NCBI RefSeq assembly: GCF_000499845.2
Contig: NC_023758.2
Coordinates: 28,245,520-28,309,519, forward strand
DNA: 64,000 nucleotides
DNA from: Phaseolus vulgaris
Taxonomy: Eukaryota; Streptophyta; Magnoliopsida; Fabales; Fabaceae
Direction: 5' to 3'
Shown: positions 30,821-42,754 of the stretch, piece by piece
Layout: each line of letters opens with the position of its first letter
Numbering within the stretch: the first letter of the stretch is position 1
Notes under the pieces: model-generated
Told to the model about the DNA's origin: nothing
What the model saw: only the letters and a program-made list of their open reading frames with translations
Database searches by the model: none
Made by a program: the position numbers and the translations under genes

Positions 30821-33800
30821 ACTATTGTGTAGAAGAAAATCACCATTAAAATCGAGTTCTTAACTAACGATGTTGTTGTCCTTTTCTACTACGAAACATT
30901 AAGTGTGACCTTAGCTATCAATTTACCATTTTTCAACAGAAAAGATTACATCATTTTTGAATTATACAATCTAAAAAATATTTTTTTTTCTTCTAAATTA
31001 TACAATTCTATATTATATAATCCAAAAATCATTCTTAACTTCAGAATTTTACAATTCAAAAATGCAAAATGAAAATTTTCATATTTATGGTGGTGTAAAA
31101 GAAATGCATGGAGGTGTAAGAAGAAATTCCTCTAGTTTACGTTTCAATAAAAGAAAGTGGGCTTATAGAAAGAGAGGCCTTCAACTCGTGACGGGCCAAA
31201 ATATGTTCACGTATCTCCACTTTATTGTGATAATTTTTATCATTTTTATTTATGAAAGTTATTTTGATAAAGTTAATGTACAAACTAGATTTTCTACGGT
31301 GACTTTTAGAAGAGAAAACAATGAAAGATAAAATAAAATAAACTTATAGATTAAAATAAAATTTAAAATAATTATATCATATAGTTTTTAAAATTAATTT
31401 ATACATATATTGCTGAGAAATTATTTTTTTACAAATCCTTATAAAAACACTTGTATAAACAAACATACTGATAGACTATTTCCAATCCAATATCTTTAAC
31501 TTTTTTACATTTAACATTATTTAATGAGTTTCATATTTACGCATAATTATCTTTCTGAGTATTTTTTTTACAACTTCGTTAAATCTTCTTTCTAATCCAA
31601 TAATTTTTAAAAGTTTTACTAAATGGATCTCACATATGGTTCCACATGCCTACACAATCAAGTTCATGTTCTTTATCGAGCATTATATTACTTAACTCAA
31701 CTATGTGGAAAATAGTAAATTTTAAAATTTTAATGTAAAAGGTGTTACTTCTTATTATTTTTCATAAGATTGCCCGATATAGAATTTATTGAAGGACTAT
31801 AATTATGGTTAGTTTATTATAATGCAAACTTAAAAAAATAACCATTAAAATAATAGGCAATAAATTAAAAAGTATAGATATTTAAGTTGTTTTTGTGGGT
31901 TTTGTTATGTTGAGGAGTTTTTAATAAAATAAATGAGAGTATAAAAGAACTTTGAGACTATATATGAGTAACATATAAGAATGAAGTTACTCATACCTTA
32001 AAGAAATTAGAAAATAAGGTTCTTGTTTACTTAAAATCCTAAACATCTAACAATCCAAACTAAGATTTAAAACTTGAACGTCTTCTAAACCCTACCCTTG
32101 CATCCAAAAGACTATTTTAATATTTCAAAAAATATAATATAAAATAAAATAAATGTGAAAGGACCAGTGCATTAGGAAGTGGAAGTTGAATATTCTAAGT
32201 AATTCTACCAAATTGATATTAAGTCAGAATTGTTAGATCTATTTTCTTTTCTCCTCTATTCCTCTTCTCTATATCAATATATTATATTTGTCTTTTAAAT
32301 TTGTAATATTATATAATAACTAATTTTTAAGTATTAAATATTTAAATTTATATAATACTTTTATTTTTTTCAAATATATCTAAAAAAAGCATGTAGTAGA
32401 AATTAAATTATTATATCTAAATTAACAAAATAAAAGTAAAAACTTTAAATAAAAATTAAATTCATATTCAAAATTTTAAGTATTTTTACTTTTTTTTTTC
32501 ATTCATACATAATAATAAAAAGTAACCAACATATATTAAAATATAAAACATATTTTATGCTTTTCTCTTTAGACATTATTATTTTTGTTTATGATATTAA
32601 AGTTTATTTTAAAATGATGTAATATTATAAAATTAAAACTAATATTAATATATAGAAAATAAAATGTAACCAAACCTCTAAGTAAATTATAATTATTTTT
32701 ATGTAAAATAAAATTATTGAATGGAAAAGTAAAAATAATTACTTATTTATCTTAAAAATAACTATATTACTAATTTTATTACGTATCTGAAAAATCTAAT
32801 TATCTTAATTTAAAATATTTTTTATTATTTTAATCACATTTTTTTTTTAAATTTTAGCGTTAAACTAATTAAAGTTAACGATGAAGATTAGAAAAGAACA
32901 GTTAAAAAATACCTCCAATATAAAAACTAATAAGTATTTTCTTACAGAAAGTAAATAAAGTCATATTTTTAGATAGTAGAAACATATTAAAATTAAAAAA
33001 AGACCCTATTCAATCTTATATGTTATTATGTTTTGAGAAGGTAATTGATTATTGTACTATTATCATCAAAACTCATTGAATTATGGAGTTAGAATGATCT
33101 GTATATGAGTATTGATATGAATGCAACCTGCATAATAATATAAGTTAAAATGCAGCTAAAGAGAATGGTGCTCCTTCATTTCTTCTAAAGGCATAAATAT
33201 ATGCTTGAAGATATTGTTATGGAATCTGGTATGAAATATTGTTTCATTACTCCATAAATTATGTTCACCTCATACTTTGCTTTTGAATATTCTCATACCA
33301 CACACACGCCCATCTAATGGATGCCACTAATCATCTACCTATACTAAAATATTTTATATCACTCAAACGTCAAGGATTTGAGATTCAATGCAAGTTCAAA
33401 ACAACATTTGAATTTTATAGATATACCTTTTTATTTTATTGGATTGAATATTTATTCGTGGTTGTATTTTTACGTGAAATTGATCTTTTTCTATACTCGA
33501 AATTTTAAGATAAAGAAACAATCGAAATATGTTATTGTTAAATTTTTTTTATAAATATAACAAATTTTCAATATAATTAAAATATTAAAATATTTCATGT
33601 TAATTCATAATTAACATAAATATTATAATACTGTATAAATTGAAAATTCAATTATTATGTAAAAAACATTAATAAAAACTTATTTTAATAATTTTTTGAC
33701 TATAAAAGTTTGAATTAAGAAATCATTTTTACATTATATATAACATGTGAATAAAAATATATTTAATCCTATTTTATTTTAATACAATATATACTTTATA

Positions 33801-35029
33801 TATAGATATAGAGAGAAAGAGCACATGAAAGTGTTTTATACCAAGAAAACAACCCTTGCATGGACTAATATGTAACTTTGTATTAAAAATGCAAAACTCA
33901 GATATTCTTTTTCACCACTACAAACGATGATCATAAATTAAGGGAAAAATAAAGGTTAGGGAGAAAACCGATTTGGGTTCTCCATGAGAGACGATAGAAG
34001 AAGTTGAATGCATGGGAAAGAAAAAAAATAAAATAAGGAGTGCATATGTGCAACTTTAATAAGAAGTTTCATTTGAAACATTTATTTTTATCTAAAGATT
34101 ATCTTTAATTCTCTTAGATACTTCTCCCACATGAAAAGAATTAAGAGGAAAATAATGCCATTTTTTTTTATTGAAAACTATCGTGTAACTTTTTTTAATG
34201 CTATTTATGTTATTCAACTCGTGTAAATGTTTTTTGGGGGTCCCTAAGTTTCTGACATTGCCTTGCAAGTTGCAATAGATTCATACGACCACACATCTTT
34301 TATAGAATTCCTACAAAAGATAAGGGATCATAACTTAATGCACTATTTCAAAATTTTAGCAATGCAAACATGACTTAGTTTGTCATAGTCATTGGTACAC
34401 GCACAACACAAGGAAGAAACTTCGAACATAAATTTAGATTCTTTGAAAGGAGTTCCAGAATGAAGTGATGATTATCACCACTTCTATTCATTGATTTTGT
34501 TCATATCATTGAAATACTCAATTATTTCTGTTTCTCATTAGCAATCATGCATTATTTTTGCACCAAATCTTATGCATGTCCCTTTCAAACTACCAATCCA
34601 ACATTACATATTAAAGTTTTTTTTATTTAGAAAAATATAAAGAACATCTCAATTTGATGACCTCTTTATTTTGATTATAGTTAGTGATTTTCCTTTCACA
34701 TTTCTCTAATCACCACTACAGCTTTTTTGTTGTGGACTTCAAATTCTTATTAAAAAGAAAAGAAAGAAACACCTTGGTTGTGATCACACTAATCGTCAAA
34801 CATGATTTGCAAACATCTCAACCTATAAATAACTATGTGCTAATCATTTTCAATTTCTATTTATCATCACACCATCTTTTGTGTCTCTCTCATCTGTAAA
34901 CCTAATATTCTTGTAATATATATGGTAAAAAAACAGAAAATTTACTCTATTTTTTTTTAAAAAAATAGTTTTTATTTCCTCCTATTATTTTCTGATTGAT
35001 GTCTTAATTTGTTATTAATTTAATGTTCC
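30821..35029. other. Long AT-rich intergenic DNA, no gene seen
   Basis: About 4.2 kb of very AT-rich sequence. The frame at 31062-31331 sits in a slightly less AT-rich patch (GGAGGTGTAAGAAGAAATTC, GTGACGGGCC) and may be a worn gene fragment, but no domain is recognisable. Frames at 33317-33508 and 34684-34899 look like chance. Confidence 0.4.
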
Positions 35030-35180
35030 TGATAGTTCTTGGCTGTATATAGTTGGTTTTGACTTGGTTGATTTGGGTAAGATTATTAAACATTATGTTG
35101 AGTAGCATAGTTATATGTATATAAATTGAAACACCCTTAAATAATTTTTATTTATTTATTTATTTTACTGATAAAAAAAA
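35030..35180 (+). mobile_element. Short LINE 3' end
   Basis: It ends with TATAAATTGAAACACCCTTAA, then a run of TTTATTTATTTATT and CTGATAAAAAAAA (35169-35180). This is the same layout as the 3' end of the LINE at 27235-27277. Only 3'UTR-like sequence is present. Confidence 0.5.
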
Positions 35181-37544
35181 TCCACATGGGTCTGCATCAC
35201 TAAAGTTATCCAACCTAAAAGAACTGTTGTTAAGGACTTTGTTTCTAAATAGAAGCGTATAGAAGGAGGAACTATTTTCATCATTTTATTCTGGAGATGT
35301 ATTAGCATGATCCATCTCAATCACACTTTTAGTTTGATTATTTCTTCGATTCTTTTCACACAATACACCATACACGAAAAAGGTTTCACTCAACCCTATG
35401 ATATGATGTACTCTACCCTTTTTATTCCTTTTCCTTCCTTGCAGCCTTCCTTGGACTTCTCCAGACCCATTGGTAATGACCCTTTTGCTACATTTTTGGT
35501 TTCTCTTAAAAAAATAATGAAGGTGAATGATAATTATGTTGATTTTTGAGCAATGTGTTTTGAATTTGTGTGTTGGGAGTTCTAGGTATCTGGCCTCCCC
35601 AAGTTGGTAACTGAAGCAAGCATATGTATAATATTATTATCTGTCCATCAAAGGAAACAAACAATGAGTCAAATCAAGAGGGAACCTTCATGCTTGTGTA
35701 ACTTGACTTCCATGGCAAATCCACCAATTTTCCAGTTTGATTGAATAGCTAAAGAAACTTGGTAGGGCCATCCATCTAGCTCCCACAATTATGTATAACT
35801 TTTCCTAAAGAGAATAAATGTGTGAATTTATAGAAAGTGAAGTGAAGCAAGAAAAATGTAAGATTGAGACAGGGAACAAAGCCAAAATTAATGTTAATGG
35901 GTTCTTGTCAAAATCTCGCATATTATCTTTCAGTCTGTAGTCTAACTAGATATGTGGGGAACCTTATCATCCATTGCTCCTCTTTGTCAGAAAACATGTA
36001 TTCAAAATGTTCCATCTTTTACTTTGTTTATTTTTCTTGTGGAGGAGTATTAGGAAAGAAACGGGGATATATCCTATATGCCTATGTGCTTATAGCTAGG
36101 ACGCAAATGGAAAAAAGAACCCTTTTGCTGCTTTTCAACTCTTTAATTTGTGGGGTTCCACCCAACAAAATTCTAATTCATGGGTTCTGCTATGTTTCCA
36201 AGGCATATAACCCCAAATCATTTCATCACACTTTCAAAAGAATGTTATTCAACTCTCATCCATACAATATTATATCCTTACCTTTCAATTTTTCCAAAAG
36301 AAAAAGGATATTTCTATACATATATATGATTCAGATTTTATCCTAAGTGTTGCCCAATTACTATTCTCTTACGCTATGCCCAAAACAAAAACCAATCTTC
36401 TTGTTTGCTGCGTGGAAGAAACAAATATATTCTCAACAATATATACTACCTGCATCTACAACCTTTTCTTTTCTCTCTCACCAATCACTAAACAAAACAA
36501 AATGCATCTCCACTTCATATATTTTCTATAACAAATGTTCCACTGATTAATTAAGTGCAAGGAATGAAGATATAAAAGGAAAAAAACAGAGATATGGGTG
36601 AGACAATTTTTCTACCTGTAATATCCTTTAGTTCCTTAAAGATTCCTTTATTATCACCTATAATGAGAATCACAACTGTTACAATCGTGTCGACTAAAAA
36701 TCGACACATGAAACGCGTAGGGTCATCTCTCAACAAATCACTTATTGTCATTATATATTTTCTTTTTGATGATTTCCATAATTTCACTCTTTAAGGCTTT
36801 AACAGAACAAAAAAGAGATTTTGATGATGCTCATTAATTAGGTGGTAGACAGGGAAAAGTAAAACCAAAGAAAAACAAACCTGCTTTAAGCAAGGAACTT
36901 TGTATATTAACTCAAGACCACTTTCAAAATTTTCAGTCTATCTAAACCATACTTTTCACCATGCACAAAATCGATGCTTTTGTTTTTAGAGAAATTAGGT
37001 GGATTATATGTACCCTGCTGCAAAACGACCCCTACTGTTTACGCAGTTACTTTTATTCCTTCATGCTGTTTGTTTGACACGAGTGAAAATTCCTTTTTCA
37101 TTCATTATATATATAGACCAAAAGATATAAGAGAAAAAAAGATTGTGAAGATGATTTTTTCCTCGAAATTGAGAAGAATACGTAAGGGAGAGAAAAAAAT
37201 ATTTAAAATAATAACTTTAATATCTAGCTTATCTTAAAAAATTAAAAAAAAAAAAATATTTTTAAGTGTAGGAACCTAATTTATTTTTTAAGATAATGAT
37301 GGTCTCCATTTATAACATTTTCTTCATCAGACATGTATATCTTGAATGTTAGATTCATATATTTGTGATTAATTTGATATCTTCTTAACATAATTTTTTT
37401 TAATCAACAATAAAAAATAATCACATAAATCATTTTTACAAAAATCGGTTTGTAAGGTGATGATTACCCCACTTATATATTGTAAATTGCTCTTATATTT
37501 AATTAATGTGAAATATATAATAATTTTACTTATTACTTGGTCTT
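35181..37544. other. Intergenic DNA with only doubtful short frames
   Basis: Frames at 35307-35549, 35864-36346 and 36347-36550 lack recognisable motifs. Around 37420-37490 the words TCGGTTTGTAAGGTGA and CCCCACTTATATA resemble a dispersed legume repeat known to me only as a sequence habit; no ends were found. Confidence 0.35.
36551..36787 (-). CDS. Possible small exon or ORF of unknown function (minus strand)
   Basis: The 78-codon minus-strand frame begins MKLWKSSKRKYIMTISDLL, then RDDPTRFMCRF, a hydrophobic stretch VDTIVTVVILIIGD, and KELKDITG. A good splice donor context (ATTACAG|GTAGAA) follows ITG at about 36615, so it could be a first exon with a membrane segment. No family was identified, no partner exon was located, and a plus-strand frame of similar length overlaps it. 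It is worth a transcript check but not secure. Confidence 0.2.
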   Translation of the reverse strand: MKLWKSSKRKYIMTISDLLRDDPTRFMCRFLVDTIVTVVILIIGDNKGIFKELKDITGRKIVSPISLFFSFYIFIPCT

Positions 37545-37871
37545 GAATTTCATCAAAAGTGTCTCATGTGATCTTTTTCTTCACTGATTGGTCCTTAAAA
37601 TCTAAAGTGTGTATGCATTCGATTAAAAGTCTTTTATGTTTTTAGGTTGGTTGGGCTGGTTATTGGTATCTTTGAGAAGTGTTAGCTTTTCTGGTGACTT
37701 AGAGTGGTAGGATATTTTGATTGGTAATGTATGTGTAGGTAGTTGATGATAAATTAGTAAGTTATGTTTTTGCCGGTAAAGAAGTGTGATTGTCTCTTTG
37801 ATCCGTATAAAAATTAGACCACTTCTAAAATGAATAACATTTATTTTATTTTTCTTAATGATAAAGAAAAT
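37545..37871 (+). mobile_element. LINE 3' end fragment
   Basis: It begins with CTTCACTGATTGGTCC and TGTATGCATTCGATTAAAAG, which align with the end of ORF2/3'UTR of the LINE at 45465-45512. It runs through a GT-rich 3'UTR and finishes TAAAAATTAGACCACTTCTAAAA, TTTATTTTATTTTTC, AATGATAAAGAAAA. No RT coding sequence remains. Confidence 0.55.
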
Positions 37872-39834
37872 TCATATTATAAAAATCTAACTTTACTTAA
37901 AAATATAACCTTAAAAAAGAATTGAATATTTTTTTTGTCTTTTCACTAGTGAACTAAACAAATTAGTTGAGATCAATAAATTTATAGTTTGAATACGATT
38001 TGGTATTTTTCACTTTATTTTTAAAATTAATATTATAATATAAATTATTCTAATTAAAAATATTTATGTATGATTTATAAATTTTCTAACTAGAGCATAG
38101 TTTGTTCATATTAAGAGATTCATTTTATATTTATAATGAGTTGTTAGTTTATCTATCATTTATTTTCATCAATCATATTTCAAGTATTATAAGTAAATAT
38201 TTTTCTAATTTTTACTTGAAATTTTAAATAATTTTAGTAAATTTCTATATTAATAATTAATTAACCCTTAATCAAACCATTAAATAAGTTATAATTTTTT
38301 TTTCTCTTTTAATATAAATTGAACTATTATTACACAAGTCATCAACAGAACAACCATTGATATAAAGATATAAAGACTTAAATAAACTTGGTTAGTTTGT
38401 TCCAATGTGATAGACTTTCAAAAAGTATTATTTATTTGAAATGTCGGTCATGCAAAAATATGAATTTTTAAAAAAAATTGTAAACTGATCTATTAAAGTA
38501 AATTTTTTTATTAAAAATTTATATTAAAAATTTTCAAAATATGATATTTTGGATGAGGGTAGAACCAACTGATCCGAACATTAGTTTTAATGCTATAAAT
38601 ATAAAATATTAATATTTATAATTTTGTGTTTTGAATATTAATATTTTTCCCATGAAACAATGCATAGCACTGTATGGACATGGGGATTTGGAGTAAAATG
38701 ATCACAGTCGTGTCCATGCCCATGCTAATTGATTGACATTGACATCCTCACTTCTTCACTTTGTTTTGCATATATTAACCTTTTCTCTTTTCTGTGGTTC
38801 AAATATTGCTACGCACTGTGTTTGACTTTTGCGACTCAATTTGTATATACGGAGCAAAACATTTATCGTTTCCAACAAAATATATGACCCATATAATAAT
38901 CTCTCATGTCGGTAACACCAATAAGGAAAAACCCAAATACCTCCAAATAATCAACACAAAATTCAGTGATTTCCCCTCTCTTGTAACTACCAACTCTCAC
39001 ATTCTTACTTCTGCTGGATAATTTTCAACATAATATGAGAGAAATTTTGACACAATTTTCCTTCACAAGAAATTTTGACATATGTATAACTAACTGAACA
39101 TTAGATAGAATAGATTAGTGTGTCTAATTCTATTTGTTTTCTTGTTTTAATATTATACTCTAAAATATAAAGAAAAACTTGTTCTTTTCATGTATGATTG
39201 TTCCTTCAATGTTTGACTCTGTTTGAAATTATTACTCATTGCATTTCTTGTCTCCGAATTGTGCCATGGTGTTTTATTTAGTGAAAGGCAAAGCACACTG
39301 ACACTGTAGAAAGAAACAATAACATGAATGTGACATGGGTTTTAGTCTAATAGGCATATGGAATAAATTAACCATGTGTGATGATATGAGTAATTGATTG
39401 AGCAGAATAGTTGCTAGCTGTGAAAGGAAGACGATGATGAATGCTTGCTTTCTACACTAACTGAGTGAGATTTGTTGATTAGGATTTACTGAAAAGGAAT
39501 TGTTCACTGTAACCATTTGAAAACCTTTGACACCATCAACTGGTAATCCTTTTCAAGACAAACACATGGATTAATTAATGCTAACATTTTAATTGAATAT
39601 CGTTACACTGCTACTTTTCTCCGCATCTAAACTTATACATACTTTATAAATAAGAAAATTAAAATAATAAATAATACTTGATCAAATAGTTATAAATATT
39701 TTGGATCATACATTTTCATAAAAACACATCACACCAAAGATTTTTTTTAAAGGTAAGCAGAATTTTATTTTAAAGGAGAAGTAATTCATCATTCTCAAAT
39801 TTTTTTTTCAATTAAAGATATAATTTTGGGTTAC
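37872..39834. other. AT-rich intergenic DNA
   Basis: No gene or repeat end is supported. The 75-codon frame at 38794-39021 has no motif. Confidence 0.4.
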
Positions 39835-40095
39835 TTTTAAATTTGTCTATATGTTTTTCTTATTATGTTTAGTGCATTGATATTTTAGTTTGTATGTATT
39901 TGATTAAGAGACTTTGAAATTCTAAGGTTTTGATTTTTTAGAAGGTTATTTATGAGGTGTTAGGTTGTTTATGTGGTGTTTTTATTTTGATTTATTGACT
40001 TGTTTTTTAGTTACTCAAGTAGGATATTTGTGGTAAGCTTTTGGGAAAGATGTTTGTACGTTTCTGTTCAGTTTTGTACAAGAGTTTGACCACTC

Positions 40096-40126
<31 letters not shown>

Positions 40127-40170
40127 TATAACTTCATTAATATGAACTTGTTGCTTATAGATAATAAAAA
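39835..40170 (+). mobile_element. LINE 3' end fragment with a CT/TA microsatellite
   Basis: It starts at nearly the same place in the element as the 37545 fragment (TTTGTATGTATTTGATTAAGAG). It has the GTACAAGAGTTTGACCACTCCT block that corresponds to the TATAAGACTTGGACCACCCC of the LINE at 27215-27240. Where the complete LINE has the GAAGTGG/TTTATTTATT tract, this copy carries (CT)n(TA)n at 40098-40126. It ends GCTTATAGATAATAAAAAT. Confidence 0.55.
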
Positions 40171-40352
40171 TATTTTGAAAAAAAATCAACATGTATCTAT
40201 TAACAATCATATGATCCAATTGTTAGATTGTTATCATCATATATAAATCATGTGAAGGTTTCTATGAAAGCAACTTCTTTTAGGAAGAGTAATATGTCAT
40301 TGCATATATGTGTATGTAATGTGTTAAAAATTACAATATTACATTTAATTAT

Positions 40353-40439
40353 TGTACTGCTAGGCCGAGAGGTCTAACCAAAAGGATGCACTAAAAAGAG
40401 GTGTAGTAAAAAAGTATATATGTAAAAAAATTAAATGTA

Positions 40440-40471
<32 letters not shown>

Positions 40472-40852
40472 AAATATGGTTACTGTAGCAAGACTCAATA
40501 TGATAAGGCCCAAATTAATAGGTGTGTTTAAAAAGACAGTGGGTACAAAAAGAAAGGCCCAAGTAGATTATGAGCACAATAAGAAAATACTATAAATAGG
40601 ACATCAGTCTAACAGGTAAGTAGAGTAATTTTTATCTGATAATCAAGTAAACTGATTCTGACTTTTACATCGGAGCGCCTTGCAGGTACACACCCAATCG
40701 TGAGAGGAGACCGAGAGGAGAAGCCGAAAGGTGCAGTAGATCCAGCCCAACTTAAGAAGCTTGCCAGACTTAGGTCCAACCTGAAGAGTCAATCCAAGAA
40801 GTCAACGTACTTAGCTTGAAGAGAGTTTCTGACCCCCTTTTTTGCAGAAACA
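40353..40852 (+). mobile_element. Solo LTR, 500 bp, TSD ATTAT
   Basis: It begins TGTACTGCTAGGCCGAGAGG and ends TTTTTTGCAGAAACA, so TG...CA. ATTAT flanks both sides (40348-40352 and 40853-40857). A TATAAATAGG box (about 40590-40599) would be the LTR promoter. The block TCGGAGCGCCTTGCAGGTAC (about 40671-40690) is shared in kind with the Tat 5' LTR, so the parent was a related gypsy family. No internal element sequence is adjacent, consistent with LTR-LTR recombination. A (TA)n tract sits inside at about 40440-40466. Confidence 0.85.
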
Positions 40853-40857
40853 ATTAT

Positions 40858-41461
40858 GAATGATGTAAATTCCTCTAAATATTATTTAATTTCAGTATTA
40901 TTATCTAAATTATGTTTTATACTTTAAATCATTATTTTTTTATGAATGTGTTTACATTATACACCAATGAAGAGAAATATTATGTGTATGGATTGAAGAA
41001 TCCTCAACTTATTGATTAGTTGAAAAACAAAAAAAGTTGAAACTCAAATATACATACATCATCAACTGATTAACTGATTAGTGATGTTTCATTTTATTTA
41101 AACATGGTATATATCTAACATAATATCAGAAAATTATTAAATATAAATTAATATTAAAGATAAAAAAATAATTAATCACTATATTAACTAATTATTTTTT
41201 TTCTTTAAAATTGTTTTTTAATAATTTTTTTCAGTGAATTATGAATATTTTTTATACTACTTTAATTATAAATTATATTTGACTGTGAATTGAACACAAA
41301 TTATAACATGTTTTATCATACACAAATAACTTTATATATAATATTATTTGGTATAAATATAATAATAAAAAAATGATATTTATAATGATAATCATCATCA
41401 TTTTTATACATAATATGATAATTCTCATATAATAATTTTATATAATATAATATACAAAAAA

Positions 41462-41496
<35 letters not shown>

Positions 41497-41976
41497 TCGA
41501 TAATTAATTTAAAACTATCATATAACATATATTATTGTATATTATTATATATGACAATAATTTAAGTTATTATTAAATGTCTTTTTTTAACAACAATTTA
41601 AAAGGTAAAATTTAAAATTATCTATTCTTTATAGTTCTACACATATATCCATTAAATATATGCCTAATTTTATTAATATCTATATGTGTTGTTGCGAGAA
41701 TAATATTTCTTTTTGTATTACATGAAAATTAATTAAAAAGAAAAGAATGAAAGAGAAAAATAGTGAAATATAAGGTTATTAAATTTAAAGAAGAAAATTA
41801 GAAAGTAAGTGAAAAGTTTATAATATATCTATATGTAAATATATAATGAAATAAATTTTTAATATATTTAAAAAATAATCAGTAAAATAACATTTTAAAA
41901 CTAATTTGATACAAAATTAATTTTTAAACATAAATTAGACTTAAAATAATTTTTAAAATTAAAATAAAAAGTTATT
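40858..41976. other. Very AT-rich DNA with a small MITE relic and a TA microsatellite
   Basis: About 41122-41236 is a 115-bp relic whose ends (CAGAAAATTATTAAATA and TTTTTAATAATTTTTTTCAGTG) are inverse copies and resemble the CACTA-like termini elsewhere. (TA)n occupies about 41465-41494. No gene was seen. Confidence 0.45.
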
Positions 41977-42358
41977 CACTACAAGAAAATCATGAAATAG
42001 AAATCAATTTTTAGATACCAAAATGATTAGTTGTAACTTGCAATAGTAACTAAATTAGAGACTATTTTAGAAAAAAAAATAAAAATTGGTTTCTAAATTA
42101 GTTTTCATTATTGTTATAGTTTCTAAATTGATATCTAATTAGCAACCAAGGTTTTTGCTACCAAATTTAGAAACTAAATAATTGTAGTTAAAACCTTGCT
42201 AATTAGATACCAAATTTAGAAACTATTTAACAATAATATAAACTAATTTAGAAACCAATTTTTTTTAGTTTATAGAATGGTCTCTAATTTAGTTACTATT
42301 GCAACTAATTATTTTGGTCTCTAAAAATTGGTTTCTATTTCATTATTTTCTTGTAATG
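41977..42358. mobile_element. CACTA-type MITE, 382 bp, TSD ATT
   Basis: The left end CACTACAAGAAAATCATGAA pairs with the right end ATTTCATTATTTTCTTGTAATG, which carries one mutation in the outermost pentamer. ATT flanks both sides (41974-41976 and 42359-42361). The interior is the same family as the 28596 MITE, with the paired GCAACCAAGGTTTT / AAAACCTTGCTAATTAG words. Confidence 0.85.
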
Positions 42359-42361
42359 ATT

Positions 42362-42754
42362 ATAAATTTTAGTAAATAAAAAAAGGTATTAAAATAGTAA
42401 TATATCAAAATAAATTATTTTATGAAATATAAAAATTAAATTATTTTATTTTATTATTATATTAGTTTTATTATTTATTATATTATAATATAATATATGA
42501 AACTTATGCGTTGCTTATATTAAAAATATCCATTATATAATGGATTATGTTAGAATGTAATAATCGTATATAATTTTTTGTTAAACACAACCTATTATAT
42601 TCCATCTGCATTCTAGAATTTGTTTTTCTTTCTTCACATACCATACATTATGATCTTTGTTTTTTTTAAACACATATCACATTCTCAAATGATTGCACTC
42701 TTGTGTTAAAAGATATGAGTGTGGATTGAGACTTGAGACTGATTAGAAATTTAG
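42362..42754. other. AT-rich spacer
   Basis: No feature was seen between the CACTA MITE and the truncated LINE. Confidence 0.4.

Noticed and set aside
31062..31331. 89-codon frame, possible gene fragment
   Set aside because: No recognisable domain or splice-linked partner; it may be a relic, but nothing supports a call.
37400..37520. Dispersed legume repeat resembling GGTTTGTAAGGTGA
   Set aside because: Recognised only by memory of a sequence habit; no ends or second copy in the window good enough to define it.
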